Assembly (NCBI GenBank): GCA_016794525.1 | Contig: JAEUJY010000089.1 | Span: forward strand, 1 to 45,051 | DNA from: Myxococcales bacterium | GTDB lineage: Bacteria > Myxococcota_A > Polyangia > Haliangiales > Haliangiaceae | Reading direction: 5' to 3' | DNA length: 45,051 bases | Shown here: in pieces, positions 36,046 to 45,051 of the stretch | Numbering within the stretch: position 1 is the first letter of the stretch | Layout: each line of letters opens with the position of its first letter | Notes under the pieces: model-generated | What the model was told of the DNA's origin: nothing | What the model saw: the letters and a program-made list of their open reading frames with translations, nothing else | The model's database searches: none | Program-made: the position numbers and the translations under genes

Positions 36046-38705
36046 TACGCGTCCTCGTCGATCGCCGCCGTGACCCGCGCCGCGACCGCGGCCAGCGCCT
36101 CGGGCTCGGTGACCTTGGCGCCGCCGGCGGTCACGTAGAACACGTCGGACACCTTCTCGCCCTCGGTGGCGATCTTGGACACCGAGATGTCGAGGCCGGC
36201 GTCGGCCAGCGCCGCGACCACCGCGTACAGGAGGCCCGGGCGATCGCGCGCGAACACCTCGACGATCGTCGCGTCGCTCGACTCGTCGAGATCGAAGCGC
36301 ACCTCGGTCGGCACCGCCGGCGTGACCCGCGGCGGCAGGCCGGAGCGCGGGCGGCGCCGCGCCACGAGCGCGGCCACCGCGGCGGCGGTCGGCGGCCCGC
36401 CGGCGCACAGCTCGGCCAGATCGTCCTCGATGCGCTTCCACCGCGGATCGCCGGCGGCGATCGCCGCGCCCGCCGGCCCGCGCACGACGAACAGGTCGAG
36501 CGCCAGCGCGCCGTCGGGGGTGACCGCGCGCCCGACCACCGCGCCGAGCACGTCGACCCGGTGCGCCGCCAGCACGCCGGTGATCGCCGCCAGCACGCCG
36601 TGGACGTCGGGCGCCACGACGGCGATCTCGCCGACGCCCGGCGTCGGCAGCGCGGTGACCGCCAGCCCGACCGCGGCGCCGTGGCCCTGGACGTGGGCCG
36701 CGAGGCGCACGTGGCGCGACGCCTGCTCGGCGGTGAGCTGCGCCGCGAACCGCGGATCGAGGCCGGCGGCGATCGAGCCGGCGATGCCGGGATCCATCTC
36801 GCCGGTCGCGCGCGGCGGCAACGCCGACGGCTCGCCGCCGCCGAGCCGCTCGCTCGCGCGCACGTACAGCTCGCGCAACAGCTCGGCCTTCCACGCGGTC
36901 AGGCTGTCGGGCGCGGTCATCGCGGTGTCGCACAGGGTCAGCACGTACAGCGCCGCCAGCCGCTGCGGATCGCCGACCCGCTCGACGAAGCGCGCCACGA
37001 CGTCCGGATCGCTGAGGTCGCGGCGCTGCGACACGTGGGCCATCGTCAGGTGCTGGCGGATCAGGAACTCGACGGTGTCGGCGTCGCGCTCGTCGAGCCC
37101 GAGCCGCCGCGCGACGACGCCGCCGATCACCGCGCCCTTCTCGGCGTGGCCCTTGCCGTGGGGCTTGCCGACGTCGTGCAGGAGCGTCGCCAGGTACAGC
37201 GGCGCGACCCGCGCGACCTGCGCGTAGGCGGTGGTCGCGATCGGGTGGACGTCGGCCAGCTCGCCGCGCGCCAGCTGCTTGAGCATCGCCACCGCGTAGA
37301 GCTGGTGCTGGTCGACGGTGTAGACGTGGTAGAGGTCGTGCTGGACGCGGCCGGTGCACGGCGCCCACTCGGGGACGATCGCGTCGGCGACGCCGAGCCG
37401 GTGCAACCACTCCAGCGCCGACGGCTGCGCGCGATCGCGCGGGTCGCACAGCGCGTCGAGGAACTGCCAGCCGGCGGCGCGGTCGACGAACAGCGCCGCG
37501 CCGGCGGTGACCGCCGCGTCGGCGATCGCGTCCTTGGTCGCGGCGGCGACCGCGAGGCCGTGATCGACCGCGACCCGGAACACCCGCACCTGCTCGGCCG
37601 GCGCCTCGACCAGCCGCGCCGGCGCGATCGCCGCCAGCTCGCCGTCGATGACCGCGACGACCTCGTCGAGCTTGCGCACCCGCGGCGCGCGCCGCCGCGG
37701 CAGCCGGGCGCGGGCCAGCAGCCGCTCGGCGAGGTCGCCGATCGCCCGGGCGTGCAGGTAGAAGTCGCGCATCAGCGCCTGGACCGCCGGCGCCACCGCG
37801 GCCCGCGACTCGGCGGCCGGCGCCAGCGCCGGGTACCACGCCGGCGCGATCGCCTCCTGCAGCTCGAAGGTCAGGTGGTCGTTGGCGCGCCCGACCCGCA
37901 GCTGCACCCGCGCCCGCAGCGCCAGCAAGAAGTCGCGCGCGGCCAGCAGCGCCGCGGCCTCGCGCGGCCGGACGTGGCCCAGCGCGGCCAGCCGCTCGAT
38001 GCTCTCGGCCGGCGACGGCCACGGCGACTCGGCGAGGAGCCAGCGCGCCCGCGCCGCCCACACCGCGATCGCCAGATCGCGCAGCCCGCCGATGCCCTGC
38101 TTGAGGTTGGGCTCGAGGCGGTACAGCGAGTCGCCGAACCGCGCGTGGCGCCGCGCCTGATCGTCGGCCAGCGCGGCGATCAGCCGATCGGCGTCGCCGG
38201 CCGGCGCGATCGCGGCCCGGGCCGCGGCGAGCAGCGTCTCGGTCAGCCCGAGGTCGCCGACGATCGGCCGCAGGTCGCACAGCGCGGTGGCGGTCGCCAG
38301 ATCGTCCTTCGCCAGCTTCGCGCACTCGCGCGGCTCGCGCACCGCGTGGCCGACCGCGACCCGCGCGTCCCACAGCGGGTACAGCAGCCGATCGGCGACC
38401 CGCCGCGCCGCGGCCTCGGCGCCGGCGTGGACGACGATGAAGTCGATGTCCGAGTACGGCGCCAGCTCGCGGCGGGCCCAGCCGCCGGTCGCGACCAGCG
38501 CCAGCGGCGCGGTCTCGCCGGCCATCGCCGCCCGCCAGCGCGCGACGATCGCGCGATCGTAGACGTCGGCCAGCGCCGCCGCGGCCACCGCGCCGGCCGG
38601 CGTGGCCTCGAGGCCGGCGGCCAGCTGCCCGCGCACCCGGCCCAGCTCGGCGCGCAGCGCGGCGCCCGCCTCGGCCCGCGCGGCGTCGATGGGCGGCGCG
38701 GTCAC
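36045..38705 (-). CDS. glnD: Bifunctional uridylyltransferase/uridylyl-removing enzyme
   Basis: The GTG at 38705 overlaps the upstream stop (GTGA) and gives 886 residues. GlnD adds or removes UMP on the PII protein in response to glutamine. The nucleotidyltransferase motif is GG (74-75) with Asp86 and Asp88 in SDIDF. LEPNLKQGIGGLRDL is a strong GlnD signature. The HD hydrolase domain has its His-Asp at 510-511 in LLHDVGKPHGKGH. Two ACT domains follow (IAVVAPDVHGVLAAITGVLA, and VEVFARDRPGLLYAVVAALA). All key residues are present. It is embedded in an operon with lipid-related genes, with no nitrogen gene next to it. Confidence 0.95.
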   Translation of the reverse strand: MTAPPIDAARAEAGAALRAELGRVRGQLAAGLEATPAGAVAAAALADVYDRAIVARWRAAMAGETAPLALVATGGWARRELAPYSDIDFIVVHAGAEAAARRVADRLLYPLWDARVAVGHAVREPRECAKLAKDDLATATALCDLRPIVGDLGLTETLLAAARAAIAPAGDADRLIAALADDQARRHARFGDSLYRLEPNLKQGIGGLRDLAIAVWAARARWLLAESPWPSPAESIERLAALGHVRPREAAALLAARDFLLALRARVQLRVGRANDHLTFELQEAIAPAWYPALAPAAESRAAVAPAVQALMRDFYLHARAIGDLAERLLARARLPRRRAPRVRKLDEVVAVIDGELAAIAPARLVEAPAEQVRVFRVAVDHGLAVAAATKDAIADAAVTAGAALFVDRAAGWQFLDALCDPRDRAQPSALEWLHRLGVADAIVPEWAPCTGRVQHDLYHVYTVDQHQLYAVAMLKQLARGELADVHPIATTAYAQVARVAPLYLATLLHDVGKPHGKGHAEKGAVIGGVVARRLGLDERDADTVEFLIRQHLTMAHVSQRRDLSDPDVVARFVERVGDPQRLAALYVLTLCDTAMTAPDSLTAWKAELLRELYVRASERLGGGEPSALPPRATGEMDPGIAGSIAAGLDPRFAAQLTAEQASRHVRLAAHVQGHGAAVGLAVTALPTPGVGEIAVVAPDVHGVLAAITGVLAAHRVDVLGAVVGRAVTPDGALALDLFVVRGPAGAAIAAGDPRWKRIEDDLAELCAGGPPTAAAVAALVARRRPRSGLPPRVTPAVPTEVRFDLDESSDATIVEVFARDRPGLLYAVVAALADAGLDISVSKIATEGEKVSDVFYVTAGGAKVTEPEALAAVAARVTAAIDEDA

Positions 38706-40195
38706 GGCCGCGGCGTCCGGTACTGCACGACGACGGCGCCGCGGGCCACGCCGTCGGGCGCGACCGTCACCACGCGGCGCCAGCGATCGTGCTTGAGCAC
38801 GCCGCCGCCCTCGGCCGCCTCGGGCCGCTCGAACCGCACCACCGCCGCGCCCGGGTAGCGCAGCTCCTCCTCGATCGTCACCTCGACCGGCGCGTCGCCG
38901 TGGTTGGCGACCGAGTACAGGATCTCGTCGACGACGTGGCGGTCGTCGCGGGCCAGCTCGCGCTTGTGGCGGTAGCCGATCAGCGTGGCCGAGCTGGCCA
39001 GCGGCACCCGGACCGCGACCGGCGGCTCGAGCGCCGGCGCCGGCAAGATCGCGCGCACCCGGCGGGCCGCGTCGCCGTCGAGCACGACCTCGAGCGGCCC
39101 GGCGACGTCGGTCGGCGCCGGCGCCAGCGCCAGCTCGCGCCAGACCAGGCCATGGGACGCGGCGTGCCAGTACTCGCCGGCGGGTGGCTCGTCGGCGCTG
39201 CCCAGCGCGCCGCGGTAGACCCAGCCCGCCCGCGCCGGCCGCGCGGCGGTGGCGCCGGTGACGACCACCGGCCCGCCGCCGAGCGTGAGCTCGCCGCGCC
39301 ACGCCTCGGCCGGCGCGAACGGCCCGTCGGGCAGCCCGGCCACCAGCCGCACCGTCGCGGCGCGCGGCGTGGTCAGGCCCGGCGCGACGATCGTGTAGCG
39401 CGGCGTCAGCGGCGCCTCGGTGATCGCCGCCTCGCCGCGCAGCTCGACGCGGTAGCTGGCCGTCCAGCCGAAGCCGGGGCTGGCGTAGCCCAGCCGCACC
39501 AGCTGCCGGCCCGGCGCGCCGCTGGTCACGTGGCAGCGCAGCCCGGGGCGATCGTCGTCGAGGCGGATCGCGGCCACCGCGTCGAGCGGCACCGCGCGGG
39601 CCTGGCCGTCGGCCAGCCCGACGGTCACCGACCGCGGGCGCACGCTCACCACCGGGCCGAGGACGCGGTCGCCGCCCGGCGTCTCGCCGCGCACGACCTG
39701 CCCCACCGCCGGCGCGGCCGCGAGCGCCTCGCCGCCGCCGTCGACCAGCGCGCCGGCCTCGACCTGGCCGAGCGCGTCGTCGGCGACGATCGTCACCGGC
39801 GCGCCCACCGCGAGCAGCGTCCCGGCCACCACCTCGCCGCCGGCGATCGTCACCTGGACGGCGCGGCCGAGCGCCGCCGGCAGCTCGCCGGTGCCGCGGG
39901 TCACGCCGGCCGGGCGACACGCCGACGCGGTGAGCGCGCCGCGCCCGTCGACCGCGGCCAGCACCACCGAGTCCAGCTCGACGTCGGCCGCGACGTCGGG
40001 CAGCTCGAGCCAGCCGTCGGCCGGCACGACGACCCAGCGGCGATCGTCGACGAAGGCCCGCCCGGCGCCGGTGGCGCGATCGACGTGGATCGCGATCGCC
40101 AGCCCCGGCGTGACCGCCGGCCGCGCGCCGCCGCCGTGGACACAGCCGACCAGCGCGAGCGCGCCGACCGCGAGCCCGCGCGCGCCGCGCGCCAT
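38702..40195 (-). CDS. DUF4139-like lipoprotein
   Basis: The ATG at 40195 overlaps the upstream stop by one base (TGATG); a GTG one codon earlier is also possible. The protein has about 497 residues with a lipobox ending LALVGC. An N-terminal beta-rich domain (RATGAGRAFVDDRRWVVVPA, ELPDVAADVELDSVVL) is followed by a part resembling DUF4139/mucoidy-inhibitor-like proteins: LGYASPGFGWTASYRVELRG, AATVRLVAGLPDGPF, VPLASSATLIGYRHKRELA, LYSVANHGDAPVEVTIEEEL. These are usually periplasmic or surface proteins of unknown role. It lies between the GpsA-like gene and glnD. Confidence 0.6.
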   Translation of the reverse strand: MARGARGLAVGALALVGCVHGGGARPAVTPGLAIAIHVDRATGAGRAFVDDRRWVVVPADGWLELPDVAADVELDSVVLAAVDGRGALTASACRPAGVTRGTGELPAALGRAVQVTIAGGEVVAGTLLAVGAPVTIVADDALGQVEAGALVDGGGEALAAAPAVGQVVRGETPGGDRVLGPVVSVRPRSVTVGLADGQARAVPLDAVAAIRLDDDRPGLRCHVTSGAPGRQLVRLGYASPGFGWTASYRVELRGEAAITEAPLTPRYTIVAPGLTTPRAATVRLVAGLPDGPFAPAEAWRGELTLGGGPVVVTGATAARPARAGWVYRGALGSADEPPAGEYWHAASHGLVWRELALAPAPTDVAGPLEVVLDGDAARRVRAILPAPALEPPVAVRVPLASSATLIGYRHKRELARDDRHVVDEILYSVANHGDAPVEVTIEEELRYPGAAVVRFERPEAAEGGGVLKHDRWRRVVTVAPDGVARGAVVVQYRTPRP

Positions 40196-41177
40196 CACTC
40201 CTCCGCCGCCACCGTGTCGGCGGCCAGCCGCGCGGCGTCGGCCACCGACGCCTTGCCGGCCACCACCGCGGCCAGCCCGGCGAGGAGCGGCATCCGCACG
40301 CGCTTGCGCTCGGCGAGCCGCAGCGCGGTCACCGCCGCGCGCGCGCCCTCGGTGGGCCGGGTCGTCGCGGCCTCGCCGCGGGCCAGCGCCTGGCCGAAGG
40401 CGTAGTCGGGATCGTCGGCGCTGGCGCCGCGCACCAGCAGGTTGCCCAGGCCGGCCAGCCCGGCGAACGTGCGCGCCTGGCCGCCGGCCGCCTCGAGCAG
40501 CCGCGCCGCCTCGGCCACCGCGCGGGTCACCAGCACCGCCCGCGGGCCGACGCCGACCTTGACGCCGTCGGCGAGCCCGAGCGCCGCGGTGTAGGCGCCG
40601 GCCAGCGCCGACGCCAGCTCGACGCCGATCACGTCGCGCGAGCCGTACAGCCGCAGCGCCGGCGGCAGGTTGAGCAGCCGGCGGGTCTCGGCGGTCACCT
40701 CGTCGAACGCCGACGCCACCACCATCGACGCGAACCGGCCGGCGGCCAGATCGCCGGGCAGCGCCGGCCCGGCCAGCACGCCCGCGCGCAAGACCGGCGT
40801 CGCGCGCTCGATCAGCTCGCTGACCCGGACGTCGTCGGGCGCGGCCAGCGCGCCGACCGCGTGGACGATCAGGTGGCTGCCGTCGAGCACCGCGCCCAGC
40901 TCGACGAGGCGCGGCCCGACGTCGGTCGAGGTCACCGCGATCACCAGGAACCGCGCCGCCGCCGCCAGCTCGCGCGGCGACTCGACGACGCGCACCGCCT
41001 CGGGCACCGCCACGTCGGGCAGCCGCGGGCAGCGCCGCGTCGTCGCGATGGCCTGCGCCACCGCCGGCGTGCGGGTGTAGAGCACGACCGCGCGCCCGGC
41101 CCGGGCCAGCGCCACGGCCAGCGCGGTGCCGAAGCTGCCCGCGCCGACGATGCCGACGGTGTCGCCCTTGGTCGCGG

Positions 41178-41181
<4 letters not shown>
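40195..41181 (-). CDS. GpsA-like protein lacking catalytic residues (pseudoenzyme)
   Basis: The GTG at 41181, overlapping the acyltransferase stop (GTGA), gives 328 residues that align end to end with glycerol-3-phosphate dehydrogenase. The NAD-binding GAGSFGTALA (13-22) and the C-terminal TFAGLAGLGNLL region are clear. The catalytic residues are changed, compared with E. coli GpsA: the Lys of ATKG is Val109 (HAVGA), the Lys of VKNV is Ala194 (ALAGA), the Asp of GLGDL is Asn247, and the Arg-Asn of QSRN is Pro258-Asp259. The protein should bind dinucleotide but not oxidise or reduce glycerol 3-phosphate. Placement after a PlsB-like gene suggests a regulatory or sensing role. Confidence 0.85.
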
Positions 41182-42791
<1,610 letters not shown>

Positions 42792-42807
42792 GGTGTACTC
42801 ATACACC
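42792..42807. promoter_or_regulatory. Inverted repeat abutting the acyltransferase start, with -10-like TATGAG
   Basis: GGTGTA-CTCA-TACACC is a perfect 6-bp inverted repeat lying directly before the ATG at 42791. On the minus strand it contains TATGAG (42798-42803), a four-of-six -10 match 6 nt before the ATG. A protein bound here would block the promoter; in RNA it would form a hairpin at the start codon. Confidence 0.4.
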
Positions 42808-43117
42808 GGGCTCGCCGCCTCTGCCGATCGCCGCCCACGCAATTTCGGGGTCAGTCGCCCAGCCCCCGCGCCCGGCGATGCCCTGAGCGCGCCTCCACCC
42901 GGGACGATTTCGTCCATCCCCCCTAGCCGGCCGCCGCGGCCGTGTTAAGGTCGCTCCACGCGCGGCGCTCGTGCTGGGTACGAGCGACGCGACGGATCGC
43001 CCGCCGGGCTCCCGGCAGTGCATCCAACCACTCGACGGACCATGGGATTGCCATGGCGGCAGTGGGCGCGGCTCGAGCATCTGTGGCTTGAGCCGACCCA
43101 GGCGAAGGCCAGGATCG
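42808..43117. other. Divergent intergenic region between acyltransferase and recQ
   Basis: About 310 bp without a credible gene. It must hold the recQ promoter. A weak ribosome site (GAAGG at 43104-43108, 9 nt before the ATG at 43118) is visible. No palindrome array, tRNA or clear terminator was seen. Confidence 0.5.
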
Positions 43118-45051
43118 ATGGCAACGAGCAAGCGGACCAAGACCGGCGCGGCCGGTCCCACCAAGGCAGCCAAGGCGGCGCCCACCAAGGCGACCAAGCC
43201 GGCGGCCCCACGCTCGCGCAAACGCGCCGAGCCGGAACCGGAGCCCGCGCCCGCGCCCGTCGCCGCTGCCCCCGCACCCGCGCGATCATCGCGCAGCAAG
43301 AAGGCCGCCGAGCCGCCCGCGTCGCCGCCGGCCCCCGCCGCGCCGCCGCCGCCGCGCCTCGCCGAGGTCAACCCCGACACGCTGCTCGCGCTCGGTCGCG
43401 AGGTCCTCGGGATCACCGACTACCGCCCCGGCCAGCGCCAGGCCATCGAGCACATCCTCGCCGGCAAGGACGTGATCGCGGTGATGCCCACCGGCTCGGG
43501 CAAGTCGCTCCTGTACCAGCTGCCGTCGCTGGTCTTGCCGGGCCTGACCGTCGTCGTGTCGCCGCTGATCGCGCTGATCAAGGATCAGGTCGACAAGATG
43601 GTGGCGAAGGGCGTCGCGGTGGTGCGCATCGACTCGACGCTGACCACCCGGCAGCGGCGCGAGATGGACGAGCTGGCGCGGGCGCCGGGCGGCAAGCTCT
43701 TGCTGACCACGCCCGAGCGCATGGCCGATCCCGAGTTCCGCACGTTCTTGCGCGAGTGCGCGGGCGCCACCGGCGTGTCGCGGTTCGTCGTCGACGAGGC
43801 CCACTGCGTCTCGCAGTGGGGCCACGACTTCCGGCCGGCGTACCTGTCGCTGCGCAAGGCGCTCGAGGACGTGGGCCGCCCGCCGGTGCTGGCCACCACC
43901 GCCACCGCGCCGCCGCACGTCCGGCTCGACATCGTCGAGCAGCTCGGCATCGACACCGCCGAGATCGTCACGACGACCTTCGATCGCCCCAACCTCCACT
44001 ACGAGGTGATCACGTTCCCGGGCGAGGACGACAAGGTCAAGACGCTGGTCACGCTGCTCAAGAAGCTGCCGCGCCCCGGCATCGTCTACTGCGCGACGGT
44101 GAAGAAGGTCGAGGAGCTGCACGAGGCCCTCGCCCGCCACGGCATCCCGGTGGCGAAGTACCACGGCCGCCTCACCAAGACCGAGCGCGACGCCGAGCAA
44201 GAGCGGTTCATGGCCAGCAAGGATCTGGTCATGCTGGCGACCAACGCGTTCGGCCTTGGCGTCGACAAGAAGGACGTCCGCAACGTCCTGCACTACCACG
44301 TGCCCGGCTCCCTCGAGGCCTACGCACAGGAGGCCGGCCGCGGCGGGCGCGACGGCAAGCCCACCCGCTGCGTGCTCCTGTTCTCGCCCGACGACGTGGC
44401 GATCCAGGAGTACTTCCTGTCGGGCACCTACCCGACCCGGCGCCAGGTCAAGTCGGTCTACGACTCGCTGTGCGCCTACGCCAACCACACCGACGACACG
44501 CCGGCCAACGTCGCCAACATCGCGCTCGGCGCCGGCGTCGGCGCGCAGCGCACCCGGACGGTGCTGTCGCTGCTCAAGGACGAGGGCTTCATCGTCGAGA
44601 AGGGCGACGGCATCTACGAGCTGGCCGATCCGCCGCTGCCCGACGAGCTGCTGATGGAGAAGGCCCGGCAGTACGAGGGCCGCCGCATCGCCGACCGCCG
44701 CCGCCTCGACGCGCTGCTCCTGTACGTGAAGGTGCCGGGGTGCCGCAACCAGGCGATCCTCGACTACCTCGGCGAGGCCGGCGCGCCCAGCTGCGGCCGC
44801 TGCGACAACTGCCTGCGCTCGCGCGACGCGGCGCTGGCCGCCGCCACCGAGGCCAGCGTGCTCGGCGCCCGGGTCACCCGGCAGCTCGACGAGGAGGGCG
44901 CCGGCAACGACAAGCCCAAGCGCATCGTCAAGCACCGCGTGGTGCGCATCGATCAGCCACCGGCCGAGGCGGTCGCGGCGCCCGCCCCGGCGCCGCTGCC
45001 CCCGCCGGCCCCGGCCCCCGCGGTGCGCCGCCGCGCCGCCGAGGTCGCCCC
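43118..45051 (+). CDS. recQ: ATP-dependent DNA helicase RecQ, 3' end outside the window
   Basis: The frame from the ATG at 43118 stays open to the window edge (644 full codons). RecQ is a 3'-5' helicase in recombination and fork repair. After an 80-residue Ala/Lys/Pro-rich tail come motif 0 (YRPGQRQAI), Walker A MPTGSGKS (123-130), SPLIALIKDQV, DEAH at 226-229 with the aromatic loop HCVSQWGHDFRPAY, TATAPPHVR, FDRPNLHYEV, and motif VI QEAGRGGRDG. The RQC zinc-binding cysteines are visible in CRNQAILDYL and CGRCDNC. A Pro-Ala-rich region begins near the window end. The Lys-rich tail resembles histone H1-type tails seen in myxobacterial proteins. Confidence 0.95.
   Translation, partial: MATSKRTKTGAAGPTKAAKAAPTKATKPAAPRSRKRAEPEPEPAPAPVAAAPAPARSSRSKKAAEPPASPPAPAAPPPPRLAEVNPDTLLALGREVLGITDYRPGQRQAIEHILAGKDVIAVMPTGSGKSLLYQLPSLVLPGLTVVVSPLIALIKDQVDKMVAKGVAVVRIDSTLTTRQRREMDELARAPGGKLLLTTPERMADPEFRTFLRECAGATGVSRFVVDEAHCVSQWGHDFRPAYLSLRKALEDVGRPPVLATTATAPPHVRLDIVEQLGIDTAEIVTTTFDRPNLHYEVITFPGEDDKVKTLVTLLKKLPRPGIVYCATVKKVEELHEALARHGIPVAKYHGRLTKTERDAEQERFMASKDLVMLATNAFGLGVDKKDVRNVLHYHVPGSLEAYAQEAGRGGRDGKPTRCVLLFSPDDVAIQEYFLSGTYPTRRQVKSVYDSLCAYANHTDDTPANVANIALGAGVGAQRTRTVLSLLKDEGFIVEKGDGIYELADPPLPDELLMEKARQYEGRRIADRRRLDALLLYVKVPGCRNQAILDYLGEAGAPSCGRCDNCLRSRDAALAAATEASVLGARVTRQLDEEGAGNDKPKRIVKHRVVRIDQPPAEAVAAPAPAPLPPPAPAPAVRRRAAEVA

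Overview
The window is about 45 kb of very GC-rich bacterial chromosome with tightly packed genes. It most likely comes from a myxobacterium, probably the Haliangium/Kofleriaceae side of the Myxococcota; this is inferred from gene content, not from a marker-gene comparison. Supporting signs are two eukaryote-like Ser/Thr kinases (one with the HRDVSPxN catalytic loop common in myxobacteria), a Tgl/PilF-like type IV pilus pilotin candidate, several lipoproteins, Gly-Ser and Pro-rich exported proteins, an OmpA-like protein with calcium-binding thrombospondin-3 repeats, a FadL-like porin, PrkA and PEGA/TPR proteins. No rRNA, tRNA, insertion sequence, integrase or CRISPR array was seen.

Layout: (1) 1-4.5 kb, minus strand: a Gly/Ser-repeat exported protein cut by an in-frame amber codon, a TPR-PEGA protein, then recO, a RodZ-like HTH membrane protein and a Tgl-like lipoprotein in one overlapping operon. 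(2) 4.5-14 kb: an alpha/beta hydrolase, a degenerate class II amidotransferase-like protein, palindrome array A, a VWA protein, a TetR regulator, a Cys-rich exported protein, a FadL-like porin and a 1124-residue lipoprotein. (3) 14-20.5 kb: a transmembrane Ser/Thr kinase, the operon pyrC-carA-unknown-outer membrane protein, and a CinA-like molybdopterin-binding-domain protein. (4) 20.5-22.6 kb: hisS bracketed by palindrome arrays B and C. (5) 22.6-35.5 kb: small unknowns, a PH-like membrane protein, a metallophosphoesterase, PrkA, a DsbD-alpha-like lipoprotein, a soluble Ser/Thr kinase, a multi-domain carboxypeptidase-regulatory-like membrane protein, a YbjN-like protein, an Sm-like small protein, a histidine phosphatase and a CcmI-domain lipoprotein. 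(6) 35.5-43 kb, minus strand: a coupled operon of a PlsB-like acyltransferase, a GpsA-like pseudoenzyme, a DUF4139-like lipoprotein, glnD and a small membrane protein. (7) From 43.1 kb: recQ, running off the window.

The most striking feature is a family of tandem arrays built on the perfect 12-bp palindrome TCCCACGTGGGA. There are about 24 recognisable units in three arrays, with periods of 25, about 40 and 24 bp, all placed between genes just after stop codons. One unit carries a matched change in both arms (TCCGACGTCGGA), which argues that the symmetry itself is under selection. The core CACGTG is the core of chromosomal parS, so these could be ParB-type or other dimer-protein sites, or a REP-like family.

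Three further themes recur. Many genes have a TAnnnT -10-like box only 6-9 nt upstream of the start codon, which points to leaderless transcription. Operon genes are repeatedly joined by GTGA stop/start overlaps. Two proteins (GpsA-like and amidotransferase-like) keep their fold signatures but have lost the catalytic residues.
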